Positions 1-7,427 of a stretch of 64,000 nucleotides of DNA are shown one piece after another. The position numbers and the translations under genes are program-made. Within the stretch, counting starts at the first letter, position 1; each line of letters begins with the position of its first letter. A model generated the notes under the pieces. That model worked only from the letters and a program-made list of their open reading frames with translations. It had not been told where the DNA came from and ran no database searches. The DNA comes from Variovorax fucosicus (GTDB lineage: Bacteria; Pseudomonadota; Gammaproteobacteria; Burkholderiales; Burkholderiaceae_C), in assembly GCF_030316825.1 (NCBI RefSeq), contig NZ_JASZYU010000002.1, positions 806,001 through 870,000 of the forward strand, written 5' to 3'.

Positions 1-15
1 AAAGAAGACAACGAC

Positions 16-474
16 ATGCTGAAAAAACTGATCCTCCTCGCCGCTGGTTCGATCGCGCTCGCCGGCTGTGCCGGCATGACCGGCCCGTCGTCCTCGACGA
101 CGGCGGCGGCCCCGGCCGTGGCGGCGGCCGCCGAGAAGCTGCGCGTGGCGATGATCGACCCGACGCCTGCGGCCCTCAACGCGCTGGTGGCCGACGACCT
201 GAGCTACGGCCATTCGGGCGGCAAGGTCGACACCAAGACCAGCTTCGTCAGCGACCTGGTCGAAGGCAGATCGGATTTCGTCACCATCGTGATCACCGAC
301 CAGACCGTCAAGGTGGTCGACAACATCGCGATCGTGCGGCACACGCTCACGGCCGACACCAACGATTCGGGCAAGCCCGGCAAGGTCAGCATCAAGATCC
401 TCGGCGTCTGGCAGAAGCAGGGCGCAGACTGGAAGCTGCTGGCCCGCCAGGCCGTGCGGCCGCCTGCACCCTGA
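16..474 (+). CDS. lipoprotein with SnoaL/DUF4440-type (NTF2-like) domain
   Basis: A 152-residue protein. It begins with a lipoprotein signal: KKL charged start, hydrophobic stretch and lipobox LAGC with the lipidated Cys at residue 18. A low-complexity Ser/Thr/Ala linker runs to about residue 40. The rest (about 41-148) looks like a small alpha+beta NTF2 fold of the SnoaL/DUF4440 kind: an N-terminal helix, a 'DDLSYGHSGG' segment typical of this family, and a C-terminal 'VWQKQGADWKLLARQ' strand pair. Members bind small molecules or act as accessory domains; no specific substrate can be read here. It is followed by a good terminator, so it is the last gene of its transcript. Family assignment is fairly sure, function unknown. 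Confidence 0.75.
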   Translation: MLKKLILLAAGSIALAGCAGMTGPSSSTTAAAPAVAAAAEKLRVAMIDPTPAALNALVADDLSYGHSGGKVDTKTSFVSDLVEGRSDFVTIVITDQTVKVVDNIAIVRHTLTADTNDSGKPGKVSIKILGVWQKQGADWKLLARQAVRPPAP

Positions 475-496
475 GCCACAATCGACAACCCCCAAT

Positions 497-532
497 GGGC
501 CGAAGCCTCACCGCTTCGGCCCTCCGTTTTTC
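497..532 (+). terminator. intrinsic terminator after the lipoprotein gene
   Basis: A perfect 10-bp stem (GGGCCGAAGC / GCTTCGGCCC, 6-nt loop) followed by TCCGTTTTT. It lies 22 bases after the stop and before the aldehyde dehydrogenase. Confidence 0.8.
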
Positions 533-553
533 CCCCCAGCCAGGACACACCTC

Positions 554-1990
554 ATGCAACAACACGACAACCTCATCGGCGGCGAATGGAAGAAGGGCGG
601 CGACTACAGCCCGAACCTGAACCCCTCGAACCTGGGCGACACGATCGCCGAGTACACCCAGGGCGATGCCAGCCATGTCGAGGCCGCCGTGGCCGCCGCC
701 ACCGCTGCCTTCCCCGCCTGGGCCACCGGCAGCATCCAGGCGCGCAGCGATGCGCTGGACAAGATCGGCACCGAAATCCTCGCGCGCCGCGAAGAGCTCG
801 GCACGCTGCTCGCCCGCGAAGAAGGCAAGACCAAGGCCGAAGGCATCGGCGAAGCCACCCGCGCCGGCCAGATCTTCAAGTTCTTCGCCGGCGAATGCCT
901 GCGCCTCTCAGGTGAACTGCTGCCCTCGGTGCGCCCCAACATCGGCGTCGAGATCACGCGCGAGCCGGTCGGCGTGGTGGGCCTGATCACGCCCTGGAAC
1001 TTCCCGATCGCCATTCCCGCCTGGAAGATCGCCCCGGCGCTGGCCTTCGGCAACTGCGTGGTTCTCAAGCCCGCGGATCTGGTGCCCGGCTGCGCCTGGG
1101 CGCTGGCCGAGATCATCAGCCGCTCGGGGATCCCGGCGGGCGTGTTCAACTTGGTGATGGGCCGCGGCAGCGTGATCGGCAATGCGCTGGTCAACCACCC
1201 CGGCATCCATGCGATCAGCTTCACCGGCTCGGTCGGCGTGGGCCGCAACATTGCGGTCCAGTGCGTGACCAACCACAAGAAGGTGCAGCTCGAGATGGGC
1301 GGCAAGAACCCGCAGGTGGTGCTGGACGACGCAGACCTGAACCAGGCGGTCGAGCTGAGCGTGCAGAGCGCGTTCTATTCCACCGGCCAGCGCTGCACCG
1401 CGTCGAGCCGGTTGATCGTGACCGAAGGCATCTACCCGAAGTTCATCGCCGCGATGCAGGAGCGCATGGCCAAGATCAAGGTCGGCGATGCGCTGGCCGC
1501 CGGCACCGATGTCGGCCCGGTCTCCAGCCGCAGCCAGCTTGACCAGGATCTGGAATACGTCCAGATCGGCAAGAGCGAAGGCGCCACGCTGGCCGCTGGC
1601 GGCGAGCGCCTGAAGCTGGCCACCGAGGGCTTCTACATGTCGCCCGCGCTGTTCAGCGAATCGGTGGCGTCGATGCGCATCAACCGCGAAGAAATCTTCG
1701 GCCCGGTGGCGAGCGTGATCAAGGTCAAGAACTACGAGGAAGCGCTCTTCACCGCCAACGACACCGAGTTCGGCCTGTCGGCGGGCATTGCGACCACGAG
1801 CCTGAAGTACGCCACGCACTTCAAGCGCCACAGCCAGGCCGGCATGGTGATGGTGAACCTGCCGACCGCGGGGGTGGACTACCACGTGCCGTTCGGCGGA
1901 CGCAAGGGCTCCAGCTACGGCCCGCGCGAGCAGGGCAAGTATGCGCAGGAGTTCTTCACCACGGTGAAGACGGCCTACACGCTGGCCTGA
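554..1990 (+). CDS. NAD(P)-dependent aldehyde dehydrogenase (2-oxoglutarate semialdehyde / 2,5-dioxovalerate dehydrogenase-like)
   Basis: A 478-residue soluble aldehyde dehydrogenase that oxidises an aldehyde to the acid with NAD(P)+. Visible signatures are the oxyanion Asn in 'TPWNFP', the general-base Glu at residue 247 in 'LEMGGKNP' and the catalytic Cys at residue 281 in 'GQRCTASSR', 34 residues apart as in the family. Length is normal. The 'GQRCTASSR' motif and overall sequence resemble the alpha-ketoglutaric semialdehyde dehydrogenase group, which finishes several sugar-acid and arabinose/glucarate pathways; the substrate is inferred from resemblance only. It has its own terminator upstream and a convergent transporter gene downstream, so it is probably monocistronic. 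Confidence 0.85.
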   Translation: MQQHDNLIGGEWKKGGDYSPNLNPSNLGDTIAEYTQGDASHVEAAVAAATAAFPAWATGSIQARSDALDKIGTEILARREELGTLLAREEGKTKAEGIGEATRAGQIFKFFAGECLRLSGELLPSVRPNIGVEITREPVGVVGLITPWNFPIAIPAWKIAPALAFGNCVVLKPADLVPGCAWALAEIISRSGIPAGVFNLVMGRGSVIGNALVNHPGIHAISFTGSVGVGRNIAVQCVTNHKKVQLEMGGKNPQVVLDDADLNQAVELSVQSAFYSTGQRCTASSRLIVTEGIYPKFIAAMQERMAKIKVGDALAAGTDVGPVSSRSQLDQDLEYVQIGKSEGATLAAGGERLKLATEGFYMSPALFSESVASMRINREEIFGPVASVIKVKNYEEALFTANDTEFGLSAGIATTSLKYATHFKRHSQAGMVMVNLPTAGVDYHVPFGGRKGSSYGPREQGKYAQEFFTTVKTAYTLA

Positions 1991-2007
1991 GGCCCTGAGC
2001 GCAGCGC

Positions 2008-3537
2008 TCAGCGGCGGCGCCGGAGCGCGTACTCGATCGCTTCGAACACCACCTCGCTGAGCAGCGCCAGCGCTGCCGCGGGAACGGCACCGGCCACCAG
2101 CAGGCCGCTGTCGTTCAGCGCGAGGCCGGTCACGATGCGTTCGCCGAAGCCGCCGGCACCGATGAAGGCGGCAATCGTCGCGGTGCCGATCGCGATGGTG
2201 GTGGCAGTGCGCACGCCGGCAATGAGTGTCGGCAGTGCCAGCGGCAGGAGCACCAGCCGCAGGCTTTGCGGGGTCGTCATGCCGAGCGCGGTGCCGGCCT
2301 GGCGCAGGCCTGCGGGCACCTCGACCAGGCCGGTCACGGTGTTGCGCATGATCGGCAGCAGCGAATACAAGGTCAGCGCGATTAGCGCGGGCAGGGTGCC
2401 GATAACGCCGAGCCACGAAATCAGCAGCGCCAGCAACGCGAGCGAGGGCACGGTCTGCAGCAGGCCGGTGATGCCAAGCACCACGGCGCGCAGCCGCACG
2501 TGCGGAAACACCAGGATCGCAAGCGGCACCGCCAGCAGGATTGCGCAGCCCACCGACACGGCGACCAGCAGCAGGTGCTGGCGCGCGAGACGGCCGAGGT
2601 CGGGGCCGAACAGCTTGGCGACCCAGCCGCGTTGGCCGCTGTCGCCGGCCTTCGCGCCGCCCGCCAGGAAGTCGCGCGCGATGGTGTCGAAGGGCACGCT
2701 CTGCAACTCGGCGCGTGCGTTCATCGCGATCATGGCGCGCTCGTCGATGCGGCCCTCGAGTTTCTGCAGCGCGGCCCAGGCCTTGGGCAGGCGCTGCGGC
2801 AGGTCGAGGCGGTAGAGCAGCACCGCGTCGTAGCGCGGAAAGTACTGCCGGTCGTCCTGCAGCACGCGCAGTTTCAGATGCTCGATCTTGGCGTCGGTGG
2901 TGTAGATGTCGATCACGTCGATCTGCTTGGCCGTGATCGCGTCGTAGGCCAGTCCGTGGTCGAGTCCGGTCGGTTGCTGGCCGAAGCCGTAGCGCGCGGC
3001 GAGTCCCTTCCAGCCGTCGGCCCGGCCGATGAACTCGTTGGAGAGGCCGAGCTTGAGTTCGCGGTGCTTCGCCAGGTCGCTCAGGGTCTTGATGCCGAGC
3101 TGGTCGGCATCTGCCGCGCGCATTGCGAGCGCATAGCCGTCGTTGAAGCCCAGCTGCACCGCCACGCCGAGGCCCTTGGGCGCCAGCGCGGCGTTCATGG
3201 CCTCGCGCGTCATCGAGCCCGTTTGCTGCAGCAGCTCCAGCGCAATGGTGCCGGTGTACTCGGCATAGAGGTCGATGCCACCGGAGCGCAGCGCCTCGTA
3301 GACGATGGCCGTGTTGCCCAGCCCCTGCCGCACCACCGGCGCCTGCGGCAGTTGCGGCGCCGCGGTCTGCGCGATCACCTCGGCCAGGATGTACGACTCG
3401 GTGAAGCGCTTGGAGCCGACGCGCAGTGTGTCGGTGTTCTGCGCCTGGGCCGCGGGCAGGCCCAACAGGGCCAGGCAGAGCAGGCCCCATCCCGTCCATG
3501 CGGCGCGCCGGCCGCAGCGTGTTCGGCAAGAAAGCAT
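2008..3537 (-). CDS. fused substrate-binding / permease protein of a glycine betaine-type ABC transporter (OpuB/OsmF-like)
   Basis: A 509-residue fusion. It has a signal peptide (cleavage near residue 32 after 'AAQA') and a periplasmic binding domain of the OpuAC/OsmF class (about 35-290, starting 'TLRVGSKRFTESYILAE'). The membrane-spanning permease domain (about 310-505) carries an EAA-like loop ('EVPAGLRQAGTALG'). Such proteins import betaine, choline or related quaternary amines. The start at 3537 was preferred over an upstream ATG because it begins the signal peptide directly. No ATPase or second permease gene lies next to it, so the transporter must borrow its ATP-binding subunit from elsewhere in the genome. 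Confidence 0.85.
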   Translation of the reverse strand: MLSCRTRCGRRAAWTGWGLLCLALLGLPAAQAQNTDTLRVGSKRFTESYILAEVIAQTAAPQLPQAPVVRQGLGNTAIVYEALRSGGIDLYAEYTGTIALELLQQTGSMTREAMNAALAPKGLGVAVQLGFNDGYALAMRAADADQLGIKTLSDLAKHRELKLGLSNEFIGRADGWKGLAARYGFGQQPTGLDHGLAYDAITAKQIDVIDIYTTDAKIEHLKLRVLQDDRQYFPRYDAVLLYRLDLPQRLPKAWAALQKLEGRIDERAMIAMNARAELQSVPFDTIARDFLAGGAKAGDSGQRGWVAKLFGPDLGRLARQHLLLVAVSVGCAILLAVPLAILVFPHVRLRAVVLGITGLLQTVPSLALLALLISWLGVIGTLPALIALTLYSLLPIMRNTVTGLVEVPAGLRQAGTALGMTTPQSLRLVLLPLALPTLIAGVRTATTIAIGTATIAAFIGAGGFGERIVTGLALNDSGLLVAGAVPAAALALLSEVVFEAIEYALRRRR

Positions 3538-3835
3538 CGCGGCAGTGTAGGCCGGCTGGGGCGTTGCGGAACAGGCGGCTTTCCTACAGCCGGCGGCAGG
3601 TGCCGCGGGGCACCATGGGCCATTCGGCAACACAGCACGACGAGCAATGGCAAAACCCGAGACGAAGAAGACAAAAGGCAAGGCAAAAACCAAGCGGGCA
3701 GAGCAGGAGCCCGTGCATGGCAGGATGAAACTGCCTTCGGTCGTGGTGCGCAGCTACAGCCTCGAGCTGCGCGACCAGGACGGCTTTGTCGGCGACAACG
3801 CCAGCCAGACGGCGTTTCGCGAACTGCTCGACCGC

Positions 3836-3866
3836 TGACGGCGTCGCCGCTCGCGCAGCGGCGACG
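3836..3866 (+). other. TGA stop followed by perfect 10-bp stem-loop inside the ROK-like gene
   Basis: TGA (3836-3838) then CGG; CGTCGCCGCT (3842-3851) pairs perfectly with AGCGGCGACG (3857-3866) over a 5-nt CGCGC loop. There is no T-run, so it is not a standard terminator. It may be an accident of Arg-rich coding DNA or a readthrough/recoding element. Confidence 0.5.
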
Positions 3867-3895
3867 ACCCGCTGGGCGACAAGCCCTCGACCGCG

Positions 3896-4735
3896 TTGAG
3901 CAAGGACGAGATCGACCGCAAGCTGCACAGCCAGACCGACGATCCTGCAGCCGACATCGTGCACGGTGCGGTCGAGGAATTTTCGGTGGAACTCGCGCAC
4001 GTCATCCGGCGCCACCTGCGGCAGAAATCATGGGAGGGCGTGCGCCGCATCGTGATCGGCGGCGGCTTTCCCGACAGCGACGTCGGCGAGCGCGTGATCC
4101 TGCAGACCGGTGCGATGCTGCACAACGAGGGCCTGAAGGTCGAACTGGCGCGGCTGTGCCATGAGCCTGACGACGGCGGCCTGCTCGGCTGGCTGCACCT
4201 TGCTCCGCCGCAGATGCTGACCGGCTACGACGCCTTCCTGGCGGTCGACATCGGCGGTACCAACGTGCGCTGCGGCATCGTCAAGCCGCGCCGGGCCAGG
4301 GCGGCCGACCTGTCGAAGGCGCGGGTGCTCAAACGCGAGAAATGGCGCCACGCCGACGAGGATCCGAAGCAGAAGGATCTGCTCGCGGGCATCGTCGAAA
4401 TGCTGGAGCGCAACATCCGGCGCGCCAAGAAAAAGGGGCTGTCGCTCGCACCGTTCATCGGCATCGCCTGCCCGGGGCTGATCCGCGAGGACGGCTCCAT
4501 CGCACGCGGCGCGCAGAACCTGCCGGGCAACTGGGAACGCGACACCTTTCACCTGCCGTCGCATGTGCACAACAAGATCCCGACCATCGACGGGCGGCCC
4601 ACGCTGGTGATGCTTCATAACGATGCGGTGGTGCAGGGCCTCAGCGAGCTGCCGTTCATGCAGGACGTGAGGCGATGGGCGGTGCTGACCATTGGCACCG
4701 GGCTCGGCAATGCGAGCTACCGCAACCGGGCGTGA
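3896..4735 (+). CDS. C-terminal piece of the interrupted ROK-like protein (279 aa if begun at TTG)
   Basis: This is what a gene caller would report downstream of the TGA. The only early start is a TTG at 3896 with no visible Shine-Dalgarno sequence, so independent translation is doubtful. It contains 'VIGGGFP' (residues 53-59), the nucleotide-binding 'DIGGTN' (118-123) and 'IGTGLGN' (266-272). The usual ROK zinc-binding Cys cluster is not evident. See the entry for the whole interrupted gene. Confidence 0.45.
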   Translation: MSKDEIDRKLHSQTDDPAADIVHGAVEEFSVELAHVIRRHLRQKSWEGVRRIVIGGGFPDSDVGERVILQTGAMLHNEGLKVELARLCHEPDDGGLLGWLHLAPPQMLTGYDAFLAVDIGGTNVRCGIVKPRRARAADLSKARVLKREKWRHADEDPKQKDLLAGIVEMLERNIRRAKKKGLSLAPFIGIACPGLIREDGSIARGAQNLPGNWERDTFHLPSHVHNKIPTIDGRPTLVMLHNDAVVQGLSELPFMQDVRRWAVLTIGTGLGNASYRNRA

Positions 4736-4856
4736 GGTGCGGTCAGCAGGTGTGGGGCATGCGCGTAGGCAAGCGCCCACAACACCTCCCGTCGGCCGCT
4801 CTCGCCAAAATCAGATTCTGGAAACTACACTGCGGGCAAATAACGCCCTTAACGCT

Positions 4857-5246
4857 GTGTCGCTCATTACGTTCCTCGTCGAGGACAACCCCACGATTCG
4901 AGACAACCTGATTCCCGCAATGGAAGATCTGGTCAATGCCAGCATCGTCGGTTTTGCCGAGACAGAGGCCGAGGCTGCGCGCTGGCTGAGCGCGCATGCC
5001 GACGAATGGCATCTGGCGGTGGTGGATCTGTTTCTCAAGGAAGGCTCGGGGCTGGGCGTGCTGGCCAGCTGCCGCCAGCGCAAGGCGCTGCAGCGCGTGG
5101 TGGTGCTGACCAACTACGCCACCACCGACATCCGCGAGCGCTGCCTCAAGCTCGGCGCCGATGCGGTGTTCGACAAGTCGAACGAGCTCGACGCATTTCT
5201 CGAGTTCTGCAACCAGAACAGGCCTTCGAGCTTCGCGGCGCTGTGA
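4857..5246 (+). CDS. stand-alone receiver-domain response regulator
   Basis: A 129-residue CheY-like protein consisting of a receiver domain only. The acidic pair is E9-D10 ('LVEDNP'), the phospho-acceptor is D57 ('AVVDLFLKEG'), the signalling Thr is T85 ('VVVLTNYAT') and the conserved Lys is K107 ('VFDKSNE'). There is no DNA-binding or enzymatic output domain, so it should act by protein-protein contact. I placed the start at a GTG at 4857, which puts the first beta-strand right at the N-terminus; longer in-frame starts would add unrelated sequence. No histidine kinase is in the window, so the partner is unknown. It faces the convergent cardiolipin synthase gene. Confidence 0.75.
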   Translation: MSLITFLVEDNPTIRDNLIPAMEDLVNASIVGFAETEAEAARWLSAHADEWHLAVVDLFLKEGSGLGVLASCRQRKALQRVVVLTNYATTDIRERCLKLGADAVFDKSNELDAFLEFCNQNRPSSFAAL

Positions 5247-5256
5247 GCCGCCGCGG

Positions 5257-6636
5257 CTAAAGCTGGAACGCCACCGTCAGCAGCAAGCCCTCGGCGACGT
5301 CGCGCAACAGCCCGGGTCGCCGCGCGCGGTACGGCTCGCCGGCGGAGGCCGTGGTTTCGATCCACTGCGCGAGCCAGTCGATCTGCTCGGCTCCATAGAA
5401 CACCACGCCGGCCTCGTGATTCAGCAGCAGGCTGCGCAAATCGAGGTTGATCGATCCGCACAGCGCCAGATCGTCGTCCACCACCACCGCCTTGGCATGC
5501 GCCATGAAAGGCAGCATCCGGAAGGTGACCCCCGCACGCGCCAGGTCGCGCATGGCGCGCGCGCGCACGAAGTCGGCCAGCGGGTGGTTGGAGCGCTCCG
5601 GGATCGCGATGGTCACCTGCACGCCCCGCCGCGCCGCCAGCCGCAGCGCGTCGCGCAGCCCGTCGCCCGGCACGAAGTAGGGCGTGACGGCCAGCAGCCG
5701 GTGTTCGGCGCGAAAGCAGGCGTCGATCAGCAGGGCCTGGGCCGTGTCTTCGGTCTGGTCGGGGCCGCTCGGCATGAACTGGGCGAGTGCGCCGTCCGAG
5801 GGCACCTCGGTCGGCGCGATGCGGCGCGGCTTGCGGTGGCGCACCGAGGCCCAGTCATGGTCGAACTGGCGGGCCGCCGCGGCGGCTGCGCTGCCCTGCA
5901 GGTCGAACGAGAGATCGCGCCACGCCACCGGATGGGCATCGTTGCCGGTGAAGTACTCGCCCGCCAGGTTGCGCCCGCCCGACCAGAGCCATTGGTCGTC
6001 GGCAATGGTGGCCTTGCGGTGGTTGCGCAGGTTGCGCGGGCCGTTGTGGCGCAGGCTGAAGATCGGGCGGAACACCGCCACCTGGCCGCCCGCCTCGCGC
6101 AGCGCATCGAAATGTCCGCGCGGCAACGACAGTGCGCCGAAGCCGTCGAGCAGCACGCGCACCGCAATGCCTTCGCGCGCGCGCTGCGTGAGCCGCGCCA
6201 GCACGTCGTGGCCGAAGGCGTCGTTGCCGATGATGAAGGTGCACACGTCGATGCGCTGCGTGGCACCGGCGATCACCTCCCACAGTGCGTCGCGCGCCAC
6301 CTCGCCATCGGCATGCATGCGCACCGCGCACGGGCCCGGTGGTGCCAAGCCGAAGCTTTCGATGAGATCGGCGGCCCAGTGCCCCGCCGGCACCGAGCGC
6401 GGTGGCCTCGGCGCACCCGCGGGCCGCAACTTGCGCTGGCCGAACAGCAGGTAGGCCGGCAGGGTGAAGTAGGGCAGCAGCAGCATGCCCATGACCCACG
6501 CGATGGCGGTGGTGGGTGCGCGCTGCTCGCGCCGCGCCCGCGTGGTGAGCACGTAGACCAGCAGGCCGATGGCCACCACCAGGAAATGCTGCGATGGCGA
6601 AGGCAGCCAGTCGAGCCAGTCGTCGATGCGGTTCAC
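5257..6636 (-). CDS. cls: cardiolipin synthase (phospholipase D superfamily)
   Basis: A 459-residue inner-membrane enzyme that condenses two phosphatidylglycerols, or transfers a phosphatidyl group, to make cardiolipin. Two N-terminal membrane segments (about 17-31 and 43-66) precede two PLD domains. The HxKx4D motifs are H206-K208-D213 ('NHRKATIAD') and H380-K382-D387 ('AHAKAVVVD'). The start is a GTG that overlaps the stop of the upstream glutathione transferase (GTGA), which implies translational coupling. ClsA and ClsC subtypes cannot be told apart from the sequence alone, although two N-terminal membrane segments favour the ClsA kind. Confidence 0.88.
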   Translation of the reverse strand: MNRIDDWLDWLPSPSQHFLVVAIGLLVYVLTTRARREQRAPTTAIAWVMGMLLLPYFTLPAYLLFGQRKLRPAGAPRPPRSVPAGHWAADLIESFGLAPPGPCAVRMHADGEVARDALWEVIAGATQRIDVCTFIIGNDAFGHDVLARLTQRAREGIAVRVLLDGFGALSLPRGHFDALREAGGQVAVFRPIFSLRHNGPRNLRNHRKATIADDQWLWSGGRNLAGEYFTGNDAHPVAWRDLSFDLQGSAAAAAARQFDHDWASVRHRKPRRIAPTEVPSDGALAQFMPSGPDQTEDTAQALLIDACFRAEHRLLAVTPYFVPGDGLRDALRLAARRGVQVTIAIPERSNHPLADFVRARAMRDLARAGVTFRMLPFMAHAKAVVVDDDLALCGSINLDLRSLLLNHEAGVVFYGAEQIDWLAQWIETTASAGEPYRARRPGLLRDVAEGLLLTVAFQL

Positions 6637-7301
6637 GTGCCGAGGTGCGATTGAAGAAAAAGCGGCACCGGTCGGCCCTGCGAGGCCAGGAACTTCATCA
6701 TCGGGCCGACCACCGCGCGCACCGCAGGACGCTGGCCGACGCGGTCGCGCCACGCCACCAGGCGGGGCGTGGCGGCGGTCATGCCGGCGCCCTTGCGGTC
6801 GGCGAACACATGGGCCATGTAGAACGCGATGTCGGCAAAGGAGTAGCCGCCGGCCAGGTGGTCGGCGTGCGCAAGCCTTGCTTCCATCGCCTCGTAGTGG
6901 CGGGCGCAGGCCGCGCAGGCCGCCACCGCGGGTGGGCTCTGCATCGCGTCCTGCAGGCCGAACAGCTTGATCACATGCGGAAAGAAAACCTCGTCCGACA
7001 GGTGCTCGAGCAGGCGCGCCCGGGCCCGGGCGGTCGCGCCGGCGGGCCACAGCGCCGGCTGCGGCTGCAGGTCTTCGAGGTATTCGAAGATCTGGGTCGA
7101 GTCGAACAGCTCGAGATCGCCGTCGACCAGCACCGGCACCTGCTGCTTCGGATTGATGCGCAGCACTTCGGGGTGCCGGGGCTGGTAATGGTCGCCGCTG
7201 TCGAAAGGCACCATCACGAGGTCGAACGCGATGCCTTTTTCAAGCGCCGCGATCTGCGCCTTGGCGCCGAACATGCTGAGGGGGCCGGAGAACAACTTCA
7301 T
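6633..7301 (-). CDS. glutathione S-transferase family protein
   Basis: A 222-residue cytosolic GST. The N-terminal thioredoxin-like domain (about 1-80) starts 'MKLFSGPLSMFGAK', with a likely catalytic Ser in that stretch, and has the cis-Pro glutathione-binding segment 'QQVPVLVDGD' and the 'DSTQIFEYLED' turn that contacts the gamma-glutamyl group. The C-terminal helical domain covers about 90-210. The substrate is not predictable. It is the first gene of a two-gene unit with cls: its TGA overlaps the cls GTG by four bases. Confidence 0.85.
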   Translation of the reverse strand: MKLFSGPLSMFGAKAQIAALEKGIAFDLVMVPFDSGDHYQPRHPEVLRINPKQQVPVLVDGDLELFDSTQIFEYLEDLQPQPALWPAGATARARARLLEHLSDEVFFPHVIKLFGLQDAMQSPPAVAACAACARHYEAMEARLAHADHLAGGYSFADIAFYMAHVFADRKGAGMTAATPRLVAWRDRVGQRPAVRAVVGPMMKFLASQGRPVPLFLQSHLGT

Positions 7302-7314
7302 GCGCCGAGCCTAC

Positions 7315-7427
7315 TGCACCCGGCCTCTTCGCGAAACACCGCGGAACCGGCTCTGCCGGGCCGCTGGTGTTGCCCCCGGCAAGGGGTGGGCGCCCGACAC
7401 GAAGTGCGGGCAACCTGGGGGCGAGCC
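7315..7427. repeat. candidate intergenic repeat element (REP-like)
   Basis: A GC-rich non-coding stretch between the GST start and the MetE-like stop. It contains the 14-mer CCTGGGGGCGAGCC (7414-7427), which recurs exactly at 19197-19210, again just past the stop of a minus-strand gene. The rest (GGGCAACC..., GCCCCCGGCAAGGGG) has the look of a dispersed intergenic element known to me from this bacterial family; that recollection is not checked. Confidence 0.4.

Larger units (their letters stand above)
3647..4735 (+). pseudogene. ROK-like sugar-kinase-fold protein, interrupted by an in-frame TGA
   Basis: One continuous reading frame of 362 codons broken once, by TGA at 3836-3838 (codon 64). 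The frame is the same on both sides, no other stop occurs in the 298 codons after it, and the sequence reads naturally across the break (...FRELLD-R-stop-RRRRSRSGDD...). The downstream part keeps a ROK/ASKHA phosphate-1 motif 'DIGGTNVRCGIV' and a phosphate-2-like 'TIGTGLGNASY' near the end, so it is probably a kinase-fold protein. A Trp codon (TGG to TGA) is the simplest ancestral state. The stop is followed by C and then by a perfect 10-bp hairpin (3842-3866), so stop-codon readthrough is an alternative to simple decay. Sequencing error is also possible. Confidence 0.7.

Noticed and set aside
908-3529. Long minus-strand frame across the aldehyde dehydrogenase and ABC fusion
   Set aside because: It runs out of frame through both genes; composition is Arg/Ala/His-rich with no recognisable motif.
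3836-3866. Selenocysteine insertion at the TGA with the following hairpin as a bacterial SECIS
   Set aside because: The hairpin loop (CGCGC) lacks the G/U features of bacterial SECIS elements, the apical loop is closer to the TGA than usual, the position lies in a basic linker rather than an active site, and ROK-like proteins are not known selenoproteins.
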